The translations under genes were made by a program, and so were the position numbers. 64,000 bases of DNA. Source: Hymenobacter gummosus (GTDB lineage: Bacteria; Bacteroidota; Bacteroidia; Cytophagales; Hymenobacteraceae). Positions 24,581 to 33,304 of this stretch are shown here, in pieces (the stretch's first letter is position 1; every line of letters begins with the position of its first letter). The notes under the pieces were generated by a model, which made no database searches, had not been told where the DNA came from, and worked only from the letters and a program-made list of their open reading frames with translations. The stretch lies in assembly GCF_003970915.1 (NCBI RefSeq), contig NZ_RXOF01000001.1, positions 372,001-436,000 on the forward strand. The letters run 5' to 3'.

Positions 24581-26368
24581 TTAGAACGCGTATTCGTTGG
24601 CCTGGATGAGCACGTCGGCGATGCGGCGACGGGCGTCCTTGGCGTTGTAGAGGTCGGCTTTGGTGAAGCGTTTCAGGCCCAGGGCCAGCAGGCGCTGCTC
24701 GTCGCCTTCGGTCATGGAGGCAATGGCCTCCTTGCCGAACTTGTTCACGTGGTCCACCGTGTCGGAGAGGTACACGCGGGCAATGTCGATTTGCTGAGCC
24801 ACGGCCTCTTCGCCCTTCACGCCGGCTTCCTTCTGCACGCGCAGAATGGTGCTTTCGGCGGTGTAGACTTTGATGGCCATGTCGGCAATGTTCATCAGCA
24901 CTTCCTGCTCCTTGGCCAAGGAGTTCATGTACTTCTGCACGGCCGTGCCGGCTACCATCAGGATGGCCTTTTTCAGCTTGGCAATGGTGCGCAGCTCGGC
25001 GGCGAACAGGCTGTTGTCCTCGTCGGTGTTGAAGTCCGGAATGGCCATCAGTTCCTGCTGCACGGCCTGGGCCGGGCCCATCAAATCCAGCTCGCCTTTC
25101 AGACCCTTCTTCAGGATCATGTCGACGGCCAGCATGCGGTTGATTTCGTTCGTGCCCTCGAAGATGCGGTTGATGCGCGAGTCGCGGTAGGCGCGGTCCA
25201 TCGGGTAGTCGGCCGAGAAGCCATAGCCACCGTACACCTGCACGCCTTCATCCACCACGTAGTCAAGCACTTCCGAGCCTTCAACTTTCAGGATGGCGCA
25301 CTCCACGGCAAACTCGCGGGCGGCTCCCAGCAGGGCCTCGTTGTGGCTCTGGCCTTTGCTCAGCAGCTCCTGCTCCATGCGGGCAATGTCCATACTCGCG
25401 CGGTAGATGGCCGACTCGACGGCGTAGATGCGGATGGCCTGCTCGGCCAGCTTGTACTTGATGGCGCCGAACTTGCTGATCGGCAGCTTGAACTGCACCC
25501 GCTCGTTGGCGTAGCGCACGCTCAGCGTGGCGGCCATTTTGGAGGCGCCCAGACAGGCGGCGGCCAGCTTGATGCGGCCGATGTTCAGGATGTTGAAGGC
25601 AATCAGGTGGCCCTTGCCGATTTCGCCCAGGATGGCCGACTTCGGCACCTTCACGTCGGACAGGAACACCTGGCGGGTCGAGGACCCTTTGATGCCCATC
25701 TTGTGCTCCTCGTTGCCGAGGCTCAGGCCGGGCGTGTTTTTCTCCACGATGAAGCCCGTGAACTGCTCCCCGTCAATCTTGGCGAAGACCACGAACACGT
25801 CGGCAAAACCACCGTTGGTAATCCACATTTTCTGGCCGTTGAGCACGTAATGCTCCCCGTCCTCGGTCAGCACGGCCTTGGTTTTGGCCCCCAGCGCGTC
25901 GGAGCCCGAGCCGGGCTCGGTCAGGCAGTAGGCGCCCATCAGCTCCCCGGAGGTCAGGCCGGGCAGGTACTTCTGCTTCTGCTCCTCGGTACCGAAGTAC
26001 AGAATCGGCAGCATAGCAATGCCGGTATGGGCCGCAAAGGCCACCGGGAACGAGTGGCCGCCACCCACGCCTTCGGTTACCCGCAGGGAGGTGGGGAAGT
26101 CCATGTTCAGCCCGCCGTACTCCTCCGGGATGCTCACGCCGAACAAACCTAGCTGCCCGGCTTTTTCCATCAGCTCACGCATCAGGCCTTCCTCGTGGTT
26201 GTCGAGGCGCTCCAGCAAGGGCTGCACCTCTTTCTCCACGAAGTCGAGGGCAGTCTGGTGCATCATGTTTTGCTCCTCCGAGAAATCGGCGGGCGTGAAT
26301 ACGTCGTGGGCGTCGGTCGGCTTGATGATGAACTCGCCGCCTTTGACAAGCTTGTTGGTTACTTCCAT
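24581..26368 (-). CDS. fadE: Acyl-CoA dehydrogenase
   Basis: FAD enzyme for the first oxidation step of fatty-acid beta-oxidation; 595 residues, the length of Bacteroidota/FadE (YusJ) type with a C-terminal extension. FAD/substrate motifs: YCLTEPGSGSDALGAKTKAV and HYVLNGQKMWITNGGFADVF. The C-terminal dehydrogenase signature is QVYGGYGFSADYPMDRAYRD, followed by RINRIFEGTNEINRM. ATG at 26368 (MEVTNKLVKGGEF); upstream residues are not conserved-looking. It follows fadN and fadA in the order of the B. subtilis fadNAE operon, but an internal terminator and a shared operator-like motif suggest its own promoter. Confidence 0.95.
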   Translation of the reverse strand: MEVTNKLVKGGEFIIKPTDAHDVFTPADFSEEQNMMHQTALDFVEKEVQPLLERLDNHEEGLMRELMEKAGQLGLFGVSIPEEYGGLNMDFPTSLRVTEGVGGGHSFPVAFAAHTGIAMLPILYFGTEEQKQKYLPGLTSGELMGAYCLTEPGSGSDALGAKTKAVLTEDGEHYVLNGQKMWITNGGFADVFVVFAKIDGEQFTGFIVEKNTPGLSLGNEEHKMGIKGSSTRQVFLSDVKVPKSAILGEIGKGHLIAFNILNIGRIKLAAACLGASKMAATLSVRYANERVQFKLPISKFGAIKYKLAEQAIRIYAVESAIYRASMDIARMEQELLSKGQSHNEALLGAAREFAVECAILKVEGSEVLDYVVDEGVQVYGGYGFSADYPMDRAYRDSRINRIFEGTNEINRMLAVDMILKKGLKGELDLMGPAQAVQQELMAIPDFNTDEDNSLFAAELRTIAKLKKAILMVAGTAVQKYMNSLAKEQEVLMNIADMAIKVYTAESTILRVQKEAGVKGEEAVAQQIDIARVYLSDTVDHVNKFGKEAIASMTEGDEQRLLALGLKRFTKADLYNAKDARRRIADVLIQANEYAF

Positions 26369-26470
26369 GGCCGTTTTGGGAATGTTGAGGTGGGGAAACT
26401 GTTCGGCTTGCCGACTATTTAGGGCCGGCAAGCGCCGGCTGTTTGTGGATACCGAAAGGTAAGAAAAAAT

Positions 26471-26499
26471 GTTATGCGTGCCGACTACTTTCCGAAAAA
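26471..26499 (-). promoter_or_regulatory. MarR-operator-like motif upstream of fadE
   Basis: This 29-nt stretch matches 31120-31148, upstream of marR, at about 25 positions (GTTATGC-n-TGC-nn-ACTACTTT-n-CGAAAA on the plus strand). It lies 103-131 nt before the fadE ATG. Confidence 0.55.
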
Positions 26500-26523
26500 G
26501 AAACCCCGAAAAGACGGGGCTTC
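26500..26523 (-). terminator. Intrinsic terminator between fadA and fadE
   Basis: The minus strand reads GAAGCCCCG-TCTTTT-CGGGGTTTC followed by a T-rich run. It separates fadE from the fadN-fadA transcript. Confidence 0.65.
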
Positions 26524-26587
26524 TGCCAGTTGCAATATCAGAACGCGAGAATATGTGGTCTGGTTCGGCGATGAGGCTTGTTTATCA

Positions 26588-26708
26588 AGCTCGTCATGTC
26601 GAGCGAAGTCGAGACATCTCGCCAGATAGTAATACTCTCGTTGAATGATGAGGCTACTATCAGGAGTCAGCACGCGAGATTCCTCGGCTTCGCTCGGAAT
26701 GACGTTCT
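26588..26708. repeat. Composite inverted repeat, GTCAT-CGAGC type
   Basis: The left arm GTCATGTCGAGCGAAGTCGA (from 26593) pairs with the right arm ending CTTCGCTCGGAATGACGTT (to 26706). Its arm units also occur at 31211, 38591, 43889 and 52253. It lies between fadA and fadE, both minus-strand. Confidence 0.85.
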
Positions 26709-26717
26709 GATTAGCGG

Positions 26718-27896
26718 TTACTTCAGTAGCTCGTAGATGCCCGCTACGCCCTGGCCGCCGCCCACGCAGGCGGTGACCATGCCGTACTTCTTATTGCGGG
26801 CCCGCAGCTCGTGGAAGAGCTGAATCGAGAGCTTAGCGCCGGAGCAGCCCAGCGGGTGGCCCAGGGCAATGGCCCCGCCGTTCACGTTGAGCTTGTCCGG
26901 GTCGATGCCCAGCTCGCGCACCACGGCAATGGACTGCGAGGCAAAGGCTTCGTTCAGCTCGATGAGGTCGATGTCCTCGAGCTTCATGCCGGCTTGCTTG
27001 AGCACTTTCGGCACGGCCTTGATCGGGCCCATGCCCATGATGCGCGGGTCGACGCCCTCGGTGGCGTAGTTCACCATGCGGGCAATGGGCTCCAGGTTCA
27101 GCTCCTTCACCAGCCGCTCCGACATGACGATGACGAAAGCCGCGCCGTCGGAAGTCTGCGAGGAGTTGCCGGCCGTGACCGAGCCGTTGGCGGCGAATAC
27201 CGGGCGCAGCTTGCCCAAGGCTTCCACCGAGGTGTCAGCGCGGGGGCCTTCGTCGGTATCCACTACGTAAGAGCGGGTTTTCTTCTTGCCGGTGGCCGCG
27301 TCGAGGTAGGTTTCCTCCACGGTAATCGGCACGATTTGCTCCTTGAACTTGCCCTCGGCCAGGGCCTTGATGGCTTTTTGGTGCGAGTTGTAGCTGAACT
27401 CGTCCTGGTCCTGCCGGCTGATTTTGTAGTCCTGGGCCACGGCTTCGGCGGTGAGGCCCATGCCGAGGTAGTAGTCGGGGTGCTGCTGGGCCAGCTTGTA
27501 GTTCGGCACGGTCTTCCAGCCGACGGTGGGCACCAGGCTCATGCTTTCGGTGCCGCCGGCGATGATGCAGTCGGCCATGCCAGCCTTGATTTTGCCCACG
27601 GCCATGGCAATGGTTTCCACGCCCGAGCCGCAGTAGCGGTTTACGATGAGGCCCGACACGTTCATCGGCAGGGCCAGCAGGGAAATCAGGCGGCCCATCT
27701 GCAGGCCCTGCTCGGCCTCCGGCACGGCGTTACCGACGATAACGTCGTCGACGCGGGTGGGGTCGAGCTGCGGCACCTCTTTCATCAGGTGCTTGATTAC
27801 CTCGGCGGCCAGGTCGTCGGGGCGGGTGAAGCGGAAACCACCGCGGGGCGCCTTGCCCACGGCCGTGCGGTAACCAGCTACGATATATGCTTCCAT
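26718..27896 (-). CDS. fadA: Acetyl-CoA C-acyltransferase (3-ketoacyl-CoA thiolase)
   Basis: Thiolase for the last step of beta-oxidation; 392 residues. The nucleophilic Cys lies in [20 protein letters not shown] near residue 89. The C-terminal catalytic set is [15 protein letters not shown] (His) and [13 protein letters not shown] (Cys). ATG at 27896 ([20 protein letters not shown]). It follows fadN across a long composite hairpin; order fadN-fadA-fadE. Confidence 0.96.
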   Translation of the reverse strand: MEAYIVAGYRTAVGKAPRGGFRFTRPDDLAAEVIKHLMKEVPQLDPTRVDDVIVGNAVPEAEQGLQMGRLISLLALPMNVSGLIVNRYCGSGVETIAMAVGKIKAGMADCIIAGGTESMSLVPTVGWKTVPNYKLAQQHPDYYLGMGLTAEAVAQDYKISRQDQDEFSYNSHQKAIKALAEGKFKEQIVPITVEETYLDAATGKKKTRSYVVDTDEGPRADTSVEALGKLRPVFAANGSVTAGNSSQTSDGAAFVIVMSERLVKELNLEPIARMVNYATEGVDPRIMGMGPIKAVPKVLKQAGMKLEDIDLIELNEAFASQSIAVVRELGIDPDKLNVNGGAIALGHPLGCSGAKLSIQLFHELRARNKKYGMVTACVGGGQGVAGIYELLK

Positions 27897-27934
27897 GTTC
27901 GGTTGGTTCTTGAAGAGAGGGTGGGAATCGAAGC

Positions 27935-28092
27935 TAGAGCTAGTCTAGGATTAGCTCCCCTCCTCAGATGAGGAGGGGTTAGGGGTGGTTGATTCCCGTC
28001 CGGGTAACAACTAGAACTACGACTTAATTCTAGCTTGTCAACCACCCCTAGCCCCTCCTCATCTGAGGAGGGGAACTAACCTTTAGCTCTAG
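27935..28092. repeat. Composite inverted repeat with duplicated 22-nt palindrome
   Basis: The arms at about 27935-27992 and 28037-28092 are reverse complements with few mismatches. Each arm contains its own palindrome, CCCCTCCTCA-NN-TGAGGAGGGG (27957-27978 and 28052-28073). The right arm covers the fadN stop codon (28089-28091). Confidence 0.88.
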
Positions 28093-30494
28093 TTGCGCAG
28101 CGGCTTGCCAGTCGTGAGGATGCTTTGGATACGCTCCAGCGTTTTCCGTTCGCCGGTCAGCGAGAGGAAGGCTTCGCGCTCCAAATCCAGCAGGTACTGC
28201 TCCGATACTTCCGTGGGGGCCGACAGGTCGCCGCCGCACATGATGTAGGCTAGCTTGTTGGCAATTTTCAGGTCGTGGTCGGAGATGTAGTTGCCGGCGC
28301 GCATGGCGTGCACGCCGGTCATGAACATGCCCAGGGCGCCCTTGCCGTGCACCTTGATGTTGGTTTTCTGCACCGGCATGGTGTAGCCATCCTCGGCCAG
28401 CTCGATGGCGGCGGCTTTGGCCTGGGCAATGACGCGGTTGCTGTTGACCACCACTTCGTCGCCGCGGCGCAGGAAGCCCAGGTCGAAGGCTTCGTGGGCC
28501 GAGGTCGACACCTTGGCCATGGCAATGGTCATGAAGGCGTTGCGCAGCAGGTTGTATTCCGGCTCCCCTTCCTCGTACTTGAGGGCGGTGCGCAGGGTCA
28601 TTTCCTTGGAGCCGCCGCCGCCCGGAATCAGGCCCACGCCGAACTCCACCAGGCCGATGTAGCTTTCGGCCGCCGCTACTACTTTGTCGCAGTGCAGGTT
28701 CAGCTCGCAGCCGCCGCCCAGGGTAAGGCCGTGCGGGGCGCCCACCACCGGGATGGAGCTGTAGCGCATGCGCATCATGGCCTGCTGGAACTGCGCAATC
28801 ATCATGTTCAGCTCGTCGTAGTCCTGCTCCAGCGCGAACATGTACACCAGCCCGAGGTTGGCGCCGGCCGAGAAATTCGGCGCGTCGTTGCCCACCACGA
28901 GGCCGCGGAAGTCCTTTTCGGCTAGTTCCACGCCCTTCAGCAGGCCCTGGATGACGTCGGAGCCCAGCGCGTTCATCTTGGAGTGGAACTCCACGTTCAG
29001 AATCCCGTCACCGAGGTCAATGACGGAAGCGCCCGAGTTCTTCCACACCACCTTGCCCGAAGCACGCAGGTTGTCGAGGATGATGAAGTTCTCCACACCC
29101 GGAATCGGCTGGTAAGCCTTGGACTCGGCGTCGTAGAACTTCTTCACGCCGCCTTCCACCTTGTAGAACGAGGCGTTGCCAGCGGCCAGCATTTCCTCCA
29201 CCCACGGGGCCAGCTGCTTGCCTTCGGCCTGTACCAGCTCCACGCCTTTCTGCACGCCCAGGGCGTCCCAGGTCTCGAACGGGCCCATTTCCCAGCCGAA
29301 GCCGGCGCGCAGGGCGTCGTCGATTTTGTAGAGCGCGTCGGTGATTTCCGGAATGCGGTTCGACACGTAGGCGAACAGCCCGGCAAACGACTTGCGGTAG
29401 AATTCCCCGGCCTTGTCCTTGCCGGCCACCAGCACCTGGAAGCGGTCGGCCAGCTTCTCGATGGGCTTGGTGGTTTCCAGCGTGGCGAACTTCACCTTGG
29501 CGCTGGGCTTGTACTCCAGCGTATTGAGGTCCAGGGCCTGAATTTCCGACTTGCCGCCTTCGCCCTTCACCTTCTTGTAGAAGCCCTGACCGGTTTTGTC
29601 GCCCAGCCACTTGCTTTCCACCATCTTCTTGAGGTAGTCCGGCAGCTGGAATACGGCCTTGGCCTCGTCGTTGGGCAGGTTCTGCGCCAGGCCGTTGGCC
29701 ACGTTCACCAGCGTATCCAGGCCCACCACGTCGGAGGTGCGGAAGGTGGCCGACTTGGCGTGGCCGATAACCGGGCCGGTCAGCTTATCCACTTCCTCCA
29801 CCGTCAGGCCCACCTGCTGCATTACCTGCAGCACGTCCATGATGGCGAAAACGCCCACGCGGTTGGCAATGAAAGCGGGCGTGTCCTTGGCCAGCACGGT
29901 GGTCTTGCCCAGGTACAGGTCGCCGTAGTGCATCAGGAAATCCACCACCGCCTGGTCCGTATCCGGCGTCGGAATGATTTCCAGCAGCTTCAGGTAGCGC
30001 GGCGGGTTGAAGAAGTGGGTGCCGCAGAAGTTCCGCTTGAAGTCCTCCGAGCGGCCTTCCGACAGCAGGTGAATCGGGATGCCCGAGGTGTTGGAGGTGA
30101 TGAGCGTGCCGGGCTTGCGGTACTGCTCCACCCGCTCGTACAGGCTCTTTTTGATATCGAGCCGCTCCACTACGACCTCAATCGTCCAGTCGCAGCCGGC
30201 AATGTCCTTGAGGTTGTCGTCGAAGTTGCCGGTCTTGATGCGACTCACGTCCGGCTTGCGGTACAGCGGCGAGGGGTTGGCCTTCACCGCCGCGTCGAGC
30301 GAGGCGTTGACGATGCGGTTTTTGACGGCCGGCGAGTCGAGCTTGAGGCCCTTGGCTTCTTCGGCCGGCAGCAGCTCCTTCGGCGCGATGTCGAGCAGCA
30401 GCACCTGCACGCCGATGTTGGCGAAATGAGCCGCGATACGCGAACCCATCACGCCCGAGCCCAGCACGGCGACTTTCTTGATGGTACGGTTCAT
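28089..30494 (-). CDS. fadN: 3-hydroxyacyl-CoA dehydrogenase/enoyl-CoA hydratase (FadN-like)
   Basis: Bifunctional beta-oxidation enzyme of 801 residues. The N-terminal 3-hydroxyacyl-CoA dehydrogenase has the NAD motif KVAVLGSGVMGSRIAAHFAN and the catalytic GTHFFNPPRYLKLLE. The enoyl-CoA hydratase (crotonase) domain lies in the C-terminal 280 residues (GLTLGGGCELNLHCDKVVAA and EFGVGLIPGGGGSKEM). This domain order is that of B. subtilis FadN, opposite to FadB. ATG at 30494 (MNRTIKKVAVLG). The stop lies within a composite hairpin. Likely controlled by the upstream MarR gene. Confidence 0.95.
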   Translation of the reverse strand: MNRTIKKVAVLGSGVMGSRIAAHFANIGVQVLLLDIAPKELLPAEEAKGLKLDSPAVKNRIVNASLDAAVKANPSPLYRKPDVSRIKTGNFDDNLKDIAGCDWTIEVVVERLDIKKSLYERVEQYRKPGTLITSNTSGIPIHLLSEGRSEDFKRNFCGTHFFNPPRYLKLLEIIPTPDTDQAVVDFLMHYGDLYLGKTTVLAKDTPAFIANRVGVFAIMDVLQVMQQVGLTVEEVDKLTGPVIGHAKSATFRTSDVVGLDTLVNVANGLAQNLPNDEAKAVFQLPDYLKKMVESKWLGDKTGQGFYKKVKGEGGKSEIQALDLNTLEYKPSAKVKFATLETTKPIEKLADRFQVLVAGKDKAGEFYRKSFAGLFAYVSNRIPEITDALYKIDDALRAGFGWEMGPFETWDALGVQKGVELVQAEGKQLAPWVEEMLAAGNASFYKVEGGVKKFYDAESKAYQPIPGVENFIILDNLRASGKVVWKNSGASVIDLGDGILNVEFHSKMNALGSDVIQGLLKGVELAEKDFRGLVVGNDAPNFSAGANLGLVYMFALEQDYDELNMMIAQFQQAMMRMRYSSIPVVGAPHGLTLGGGCELNLHCDKVVAAAESYIGLVEFGVGLIPGGGGSKEMTLRTALKYEEGEPEYNLLRNAFMTIAMAKVSTSAHEAFDLGFLRRGDEVVVNSNRVIAQAKAAAIELAEDGYTMPVQKTNIKVHGKGALGMFMTGVHAMRAGNYISDHDLKIANKLAYIMCGGDLSAPTEVSEQYLLDLEREAFLSLTGERKTLERIQSILTTGKPLRN

Positions 30495-30535
30495 CCTCTT
30501 TGTCTGGAAGTAGATGAGTGGGAATGGTTTTAGAT

Positions 30536-30617
30536 ATTGGGGATGAAGGATAAAAGGATGAGAGATGAAAGACCATGCGGGTCCCTGATCATTCATCCTT
30601 CCATCCTTTATCTTTTT
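30536..30617. repeat. Composite inverted repeat, GGATGAAGGATAAA-type arms
   Basis: The left arm (30539-30568) and right arm (30590-30617) are imperfect reverse complements of AGGATGA/AAGGATAAA units. The right arm includes the marR stop (30608). It lies between marR and fadN, same strand. Confidence 0.7.
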
Positions 30618-31084
30618 TCCGCCGGTTTCATGGGCTTAATCTTAAAGCCCTCGAAAATGCTCTTGCTGTCAATCAGCCCGTTGATTTGCCCAACCACGCG
30701 GAAGAATACCTCCAGCTGCTCGGCCGGGACTTTCTCGCGGATTTTCTGGTTGAACTGCCGCACCGTCTGCCGCGACACCTCCTTTTTCGTCAGGCCTTCT
30801 TCGGTCAGGAAGATGCGCACCGAGCGTTTGTCCTGCTGGTCGGCCTGCTTATAAATCAGCCCCTTCTCCTCCATCGACCGCAGAATGCGCGTGAGGGAGC
30901 GGGTTTCCAGGCCCAGCAGCGGCGCGATTTTGGTCGCGGGCGTACCGTTTTCCTGGTCGATGTTCAGCAGCACGAAGCCGATGCTCGTGGTGATGTCGTG
31001 CTTGGCGGCCTGCACATTGTACATGCGCGAAATAGCGTGCCAGGCTACTTTGATGTTGTAGTCAACGGTTTCTTCGGGCTTCAT
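30608..31084 (-). CDS. MarR-family transcriptional regulator
   Basis: Winged-helix dimeric regulator of 158 residues. DNA-binding core: TKIAPLLGLETRSLTRILRS followed by MEEKGLIYKQADQQDKRSVR, the MarR wing. It sits in the middle of the beta-oxidation block (fadD-marR-fadN-fadA-fadE, all minus strand). An inverted motif TATGC-TT-GCATA lies 38-49 nt upstream, and a related motif lies upstream of fadE. It probably senses an acyl-CoA or fatty acid and represses the block; the ligand is inference. Confidence 0.92.
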   Translation of the reverse strand: MKPEETVDYNIKVAWHAISRMYNVQAAKHDITTSIGFVLLNIDQENGTPATKIAPLLGLETRSLTRILRSMEEKGLIYKQADQQDKRSVRIFLTEEGLTKKEVSRQTVRQFNQKIREKVPAEQLEVFFRVVGQINGLIDSKSIFEGFKIKPMKPAEKR

Positions 31085-31119
31085 CTCGGGGTCGATGTCC
31101 GGTAAACGTACGCAAATTT

Positions 31120-31148
31120 GTTATGCTTGCATACTACTTTACGAAAAT
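31120..31148 (-). promoter_or_regulatory. MarR operator candidate upstream of marR
   Basis: Contains the near-palindrome TATGC-TT-GCATA (31122-31133), flanked by a tail shared with the motif upstream of fadE (ACTACTTT-n-CGAAAA). Confidence 0.6.
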
Positions 31149-31210
31149 TTTATCGAACCCGTTCTGGCAGGCGAGTGATGAAGCACTTACCCAGCAGTGA
31201 GGCCCCCAAA

Positions 31211-31344
31211 ACCAGAACGTCATTCCGAGCAAAGCGAAGAATCCCGCGTGCATCGTCCAATAGTTGCTTTCTCGTTGAACGAGTATTCTACTATCCGACG
31301 TCAGCACGCGAGATTCTTCGCTTTGCTCGGAATGACGTTTCTGG
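31211..31344. repeat. Composite inverted repeat, GTCATTCCGAGC type
   Basis: The left arm starts GTCATTCCGAGCAAAGCGAA (31219) and pairs with the right arm CTTCGCTTTGCTCGGAATGA (to 31334), with further complementary flanks (CCAGAA / TTCTGG). It lies between the acyl-CoA ligase and marR, both minus-strand. Confidence 0.88.
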
Positions 31345-31362
31345 TATGCTCGTCCTGGTCCG

Positions 31363-33147
31363 TTACCGCTGCGAGTCGGCGTTGTAAAGGCTGTCGATGA
31401 TGGCCTTGTTGTTTTCGCTGATGGCTTTGCGCTTGACCTTCATGGTGGGCGTCATTTCGCCCGATTCCACGGTCCAGAGCTTGGGCAGGATGGCTTCTTT
31501 CTTCACCTGCTCCCACTGGGCAAAGCTCTGGTTGTACTTCGTCACCAGGTCGTGGAACATTTTCTTCACCTGCTCATTCTGCACCAGTTCCTCGTTCGAG
31601 CCGCCCGCGGGCACATTGTTGCGCTTGCACCACGATTTCAACTCGTCGAAGGCGGGCACCAGCAGCACGGCGGGGAATTTCTGTCCGTCGCCGACCACCA
31701 TGGCCTGCTCGATGAGCGGCGACTCCTTGAGCTTGCCCTCGATAACCTGCGGGGCTACGTACTTGCCGCCGGAGGTCTTGAACATCTCCTTTTTGCGGTC
31801 GGTGATTTTCAGGAAGCGGCCCTTCACAAACTCGCCAATGTCGCCGGTGTGGAACCAGCCTTCCGCGTCGATGGCCTCTTTGGTGAGGTCGGGCTTGTTG
31901 TAGTAGCCCTTCATCACGGAGGCCGAGCGGGTCAGGATTTCACCGTCGGCGGCAATTTTCACCTCCACGTTGTCGATGAGCGGGCCCACGGTACCGATGA
32001 GGTTATTTTCCGGCTCGAAGCCGCCCACGGCAATAACCGGGGACGTTTCGGTGAGGCCGTAGCCTTCCATCACGCGGATGCCGGCGGCCCAGAACACCCG
32101 GGCCAGGCGCGGCTGCAGGGCCCCACCGCCCGACACGATAACGCGGATGTTGCCGCCCAGCGCCTCCTGCCACTTCGAGAAGATGAGCTTGCGGGCGAGG
32201 TTGAGCTGGGTGTTGTAGAAGAAGCCTTTGTCGTCCTGAGTGTCGTAGTCCAAGCCCAAGTTGAGGGCCCAGAAGAACAGGCTTTTCTTCACCCCGCTCA
32301 GGTCGTGGCCCTTGGCCACAATCTTGTCGTAGACCTTTTCAAGCAGGCGCGGCACGGTGGTGAAGATGTTGGGCTTCACCTCGCGCAGGTTGTCGGCAAT
32401 GGTTTCCATGCTCTCGGCGTAGTAGATGCTCACGCCGTTGATCATGTAGAGGTAAGTCACCATCCGCTCGAAGATGTGGCAGAGCGGCAGGAAGCTCAGG
32501 GCCGTGTCGTCCTTGGTGACGGGCACGAAGGACTGGGAGCTGCGGCAGTTGCTCAGGATGTTGTCGTGGGTGAGCATTACGCCCTTGGGTGAGCCGGTGG
32601 TGCCCGAGGTGTAAATCAGCGTGAGCAAATCGTCGGGCTGCACGGCGGCGCGCAGGGGCTCTAGGTCGGCCACGTTGCCCTTACGGCCCATTTCCAGCAG
32701 CTCGTCGAAGTGGCGGCCGCCGTCGATTTTATCGAAGGTGAAGATGTGCTCGTCGTCGATATCCAGCTCGGCAGTGGCCGCTTTCACCTTGTCGTACAGC
32801 TCCTGGTTGGCCACAAATACCGCCTTGACGCCCGCATCGGCGAAGATGTACTTGTAATCCTCGGTGGTGATGGTGGGGTACATGGGCACCGTCACGGCCC
32901 CGAGCTGGGAGATGCCGAAGTCGGCAAACATCCACTCCGGGCGGTTCATCGAGATGATGGCCACCTTGTCGTCCTTGGCAATGCCGAGCTGGCGCAGGCC
33001 CAGGCTGACGAGGTTGGCGGAGTCGAGCACTTGCTGGGTGCTGAATTTCTGCCACTCGCCGTTGCGCTTGGCGGCGAGGCAATCAGCTTTGGGGGCGGTG
33101 GCCAGCTGGTGGGGCAGAACATCGAAAGCGCGGCGGGGAGCTTGCAT
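31363..33147 (-). CDS. fadD: Long-chain acyl-CoA synthetase (AMP-forming)
   Basis: Activates fatty acids to acyl-CoA for beta-oxidation; 594 residues, typical of Bacteroidota long-chain ligases (FadD15/FACS type). Motifs: P-loop-like TLIYTSGTTGSPKGVMLTHD, the L-motif region MEGYGLTETSPVIAVGGFEP, and GWFHTGDIGEF with the ITDRKKEMFKTSGGKYV hinge. ATG at 33147. It is the first gene of the minus-strand fatty-acid block. A composite hairpin separates it from marR. Confidence 0.93.
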   Translation of the reverse strand: MQAPRRAFDVLPHQLATAPKADCLAAKRNGEWQKFSTQQVLDSANLVSLGLRQLGIAKDDKVAIISMNRPEWMFADFGISQLGAVTVPMYPTITTEDYKYIFADAGVKAVFVANQELYDKVKAATAELDIDDEHIFTFDKIDGGRHFDELLEMGRKGNVADLEPLRAAVQPDDLLTLIYTSGTTGSPKGVMLTHDNILSNCRSSQSFVPVTKDDTALSFLPLCHIFERMVTYLYMINGVSIYYAESMETIADNLREVKPNIFTTVPRLLEKVYDKIVAKGHDLSGVKKSLFFWALNLGLDYDTQDDKGFFYNTQLNLARKLIFSKWQEALGGNIRVIVSGGGALQPRLARVFWAAGIRVMEGYGLTETSPVIAVGGFEPENNLIGTVGPLIDNVEVKIAADGEILTRSASVMKGYYNKPDLTKEAIDAEGWFHTGDIGEFVKGRFLKITDRKKEMFKTSGGKYVAPQVIEGKLKESPLIEQAMVVGDGQKFPAVLLVPAFDELKSWCKRNNVPAGGSNEELVQNEQVKKMFHDLVTKYNQSFAQWEQVKKEAILPKLWTVESGEMTPTMKVKRKAISENNKAIIDSLYNADSQR

Positions 33148-33304
33148 GGGAAGCAGAATTCGGGAGGGAAAAGCAGGTGAAATAAATGGATTTTTCGGCG
33201 CAAAGCCTATTAATGCGCTTTAAGCCTCATACGCAAGGTTGGGTTTTTCAGTAGTTTTGACCTGCGCCTCCGCGGGCCCCTGCGCCGCGGCAGCCACCTT
33301 TGCT

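Noticed and set aside
24560-26152. 530-codon plus-strand frame opposite fadE
   Set aside because: Same shadow effect: His/Gln/Gly-rich translation with no motif; fadE motifs are intact on the minus strand.
26588-26708. Insertion sequence or transposon end
   Set aside because: It is an inverted repeat without ORF, and I could not identify target-site duplications; kept as a palindromic repeat.
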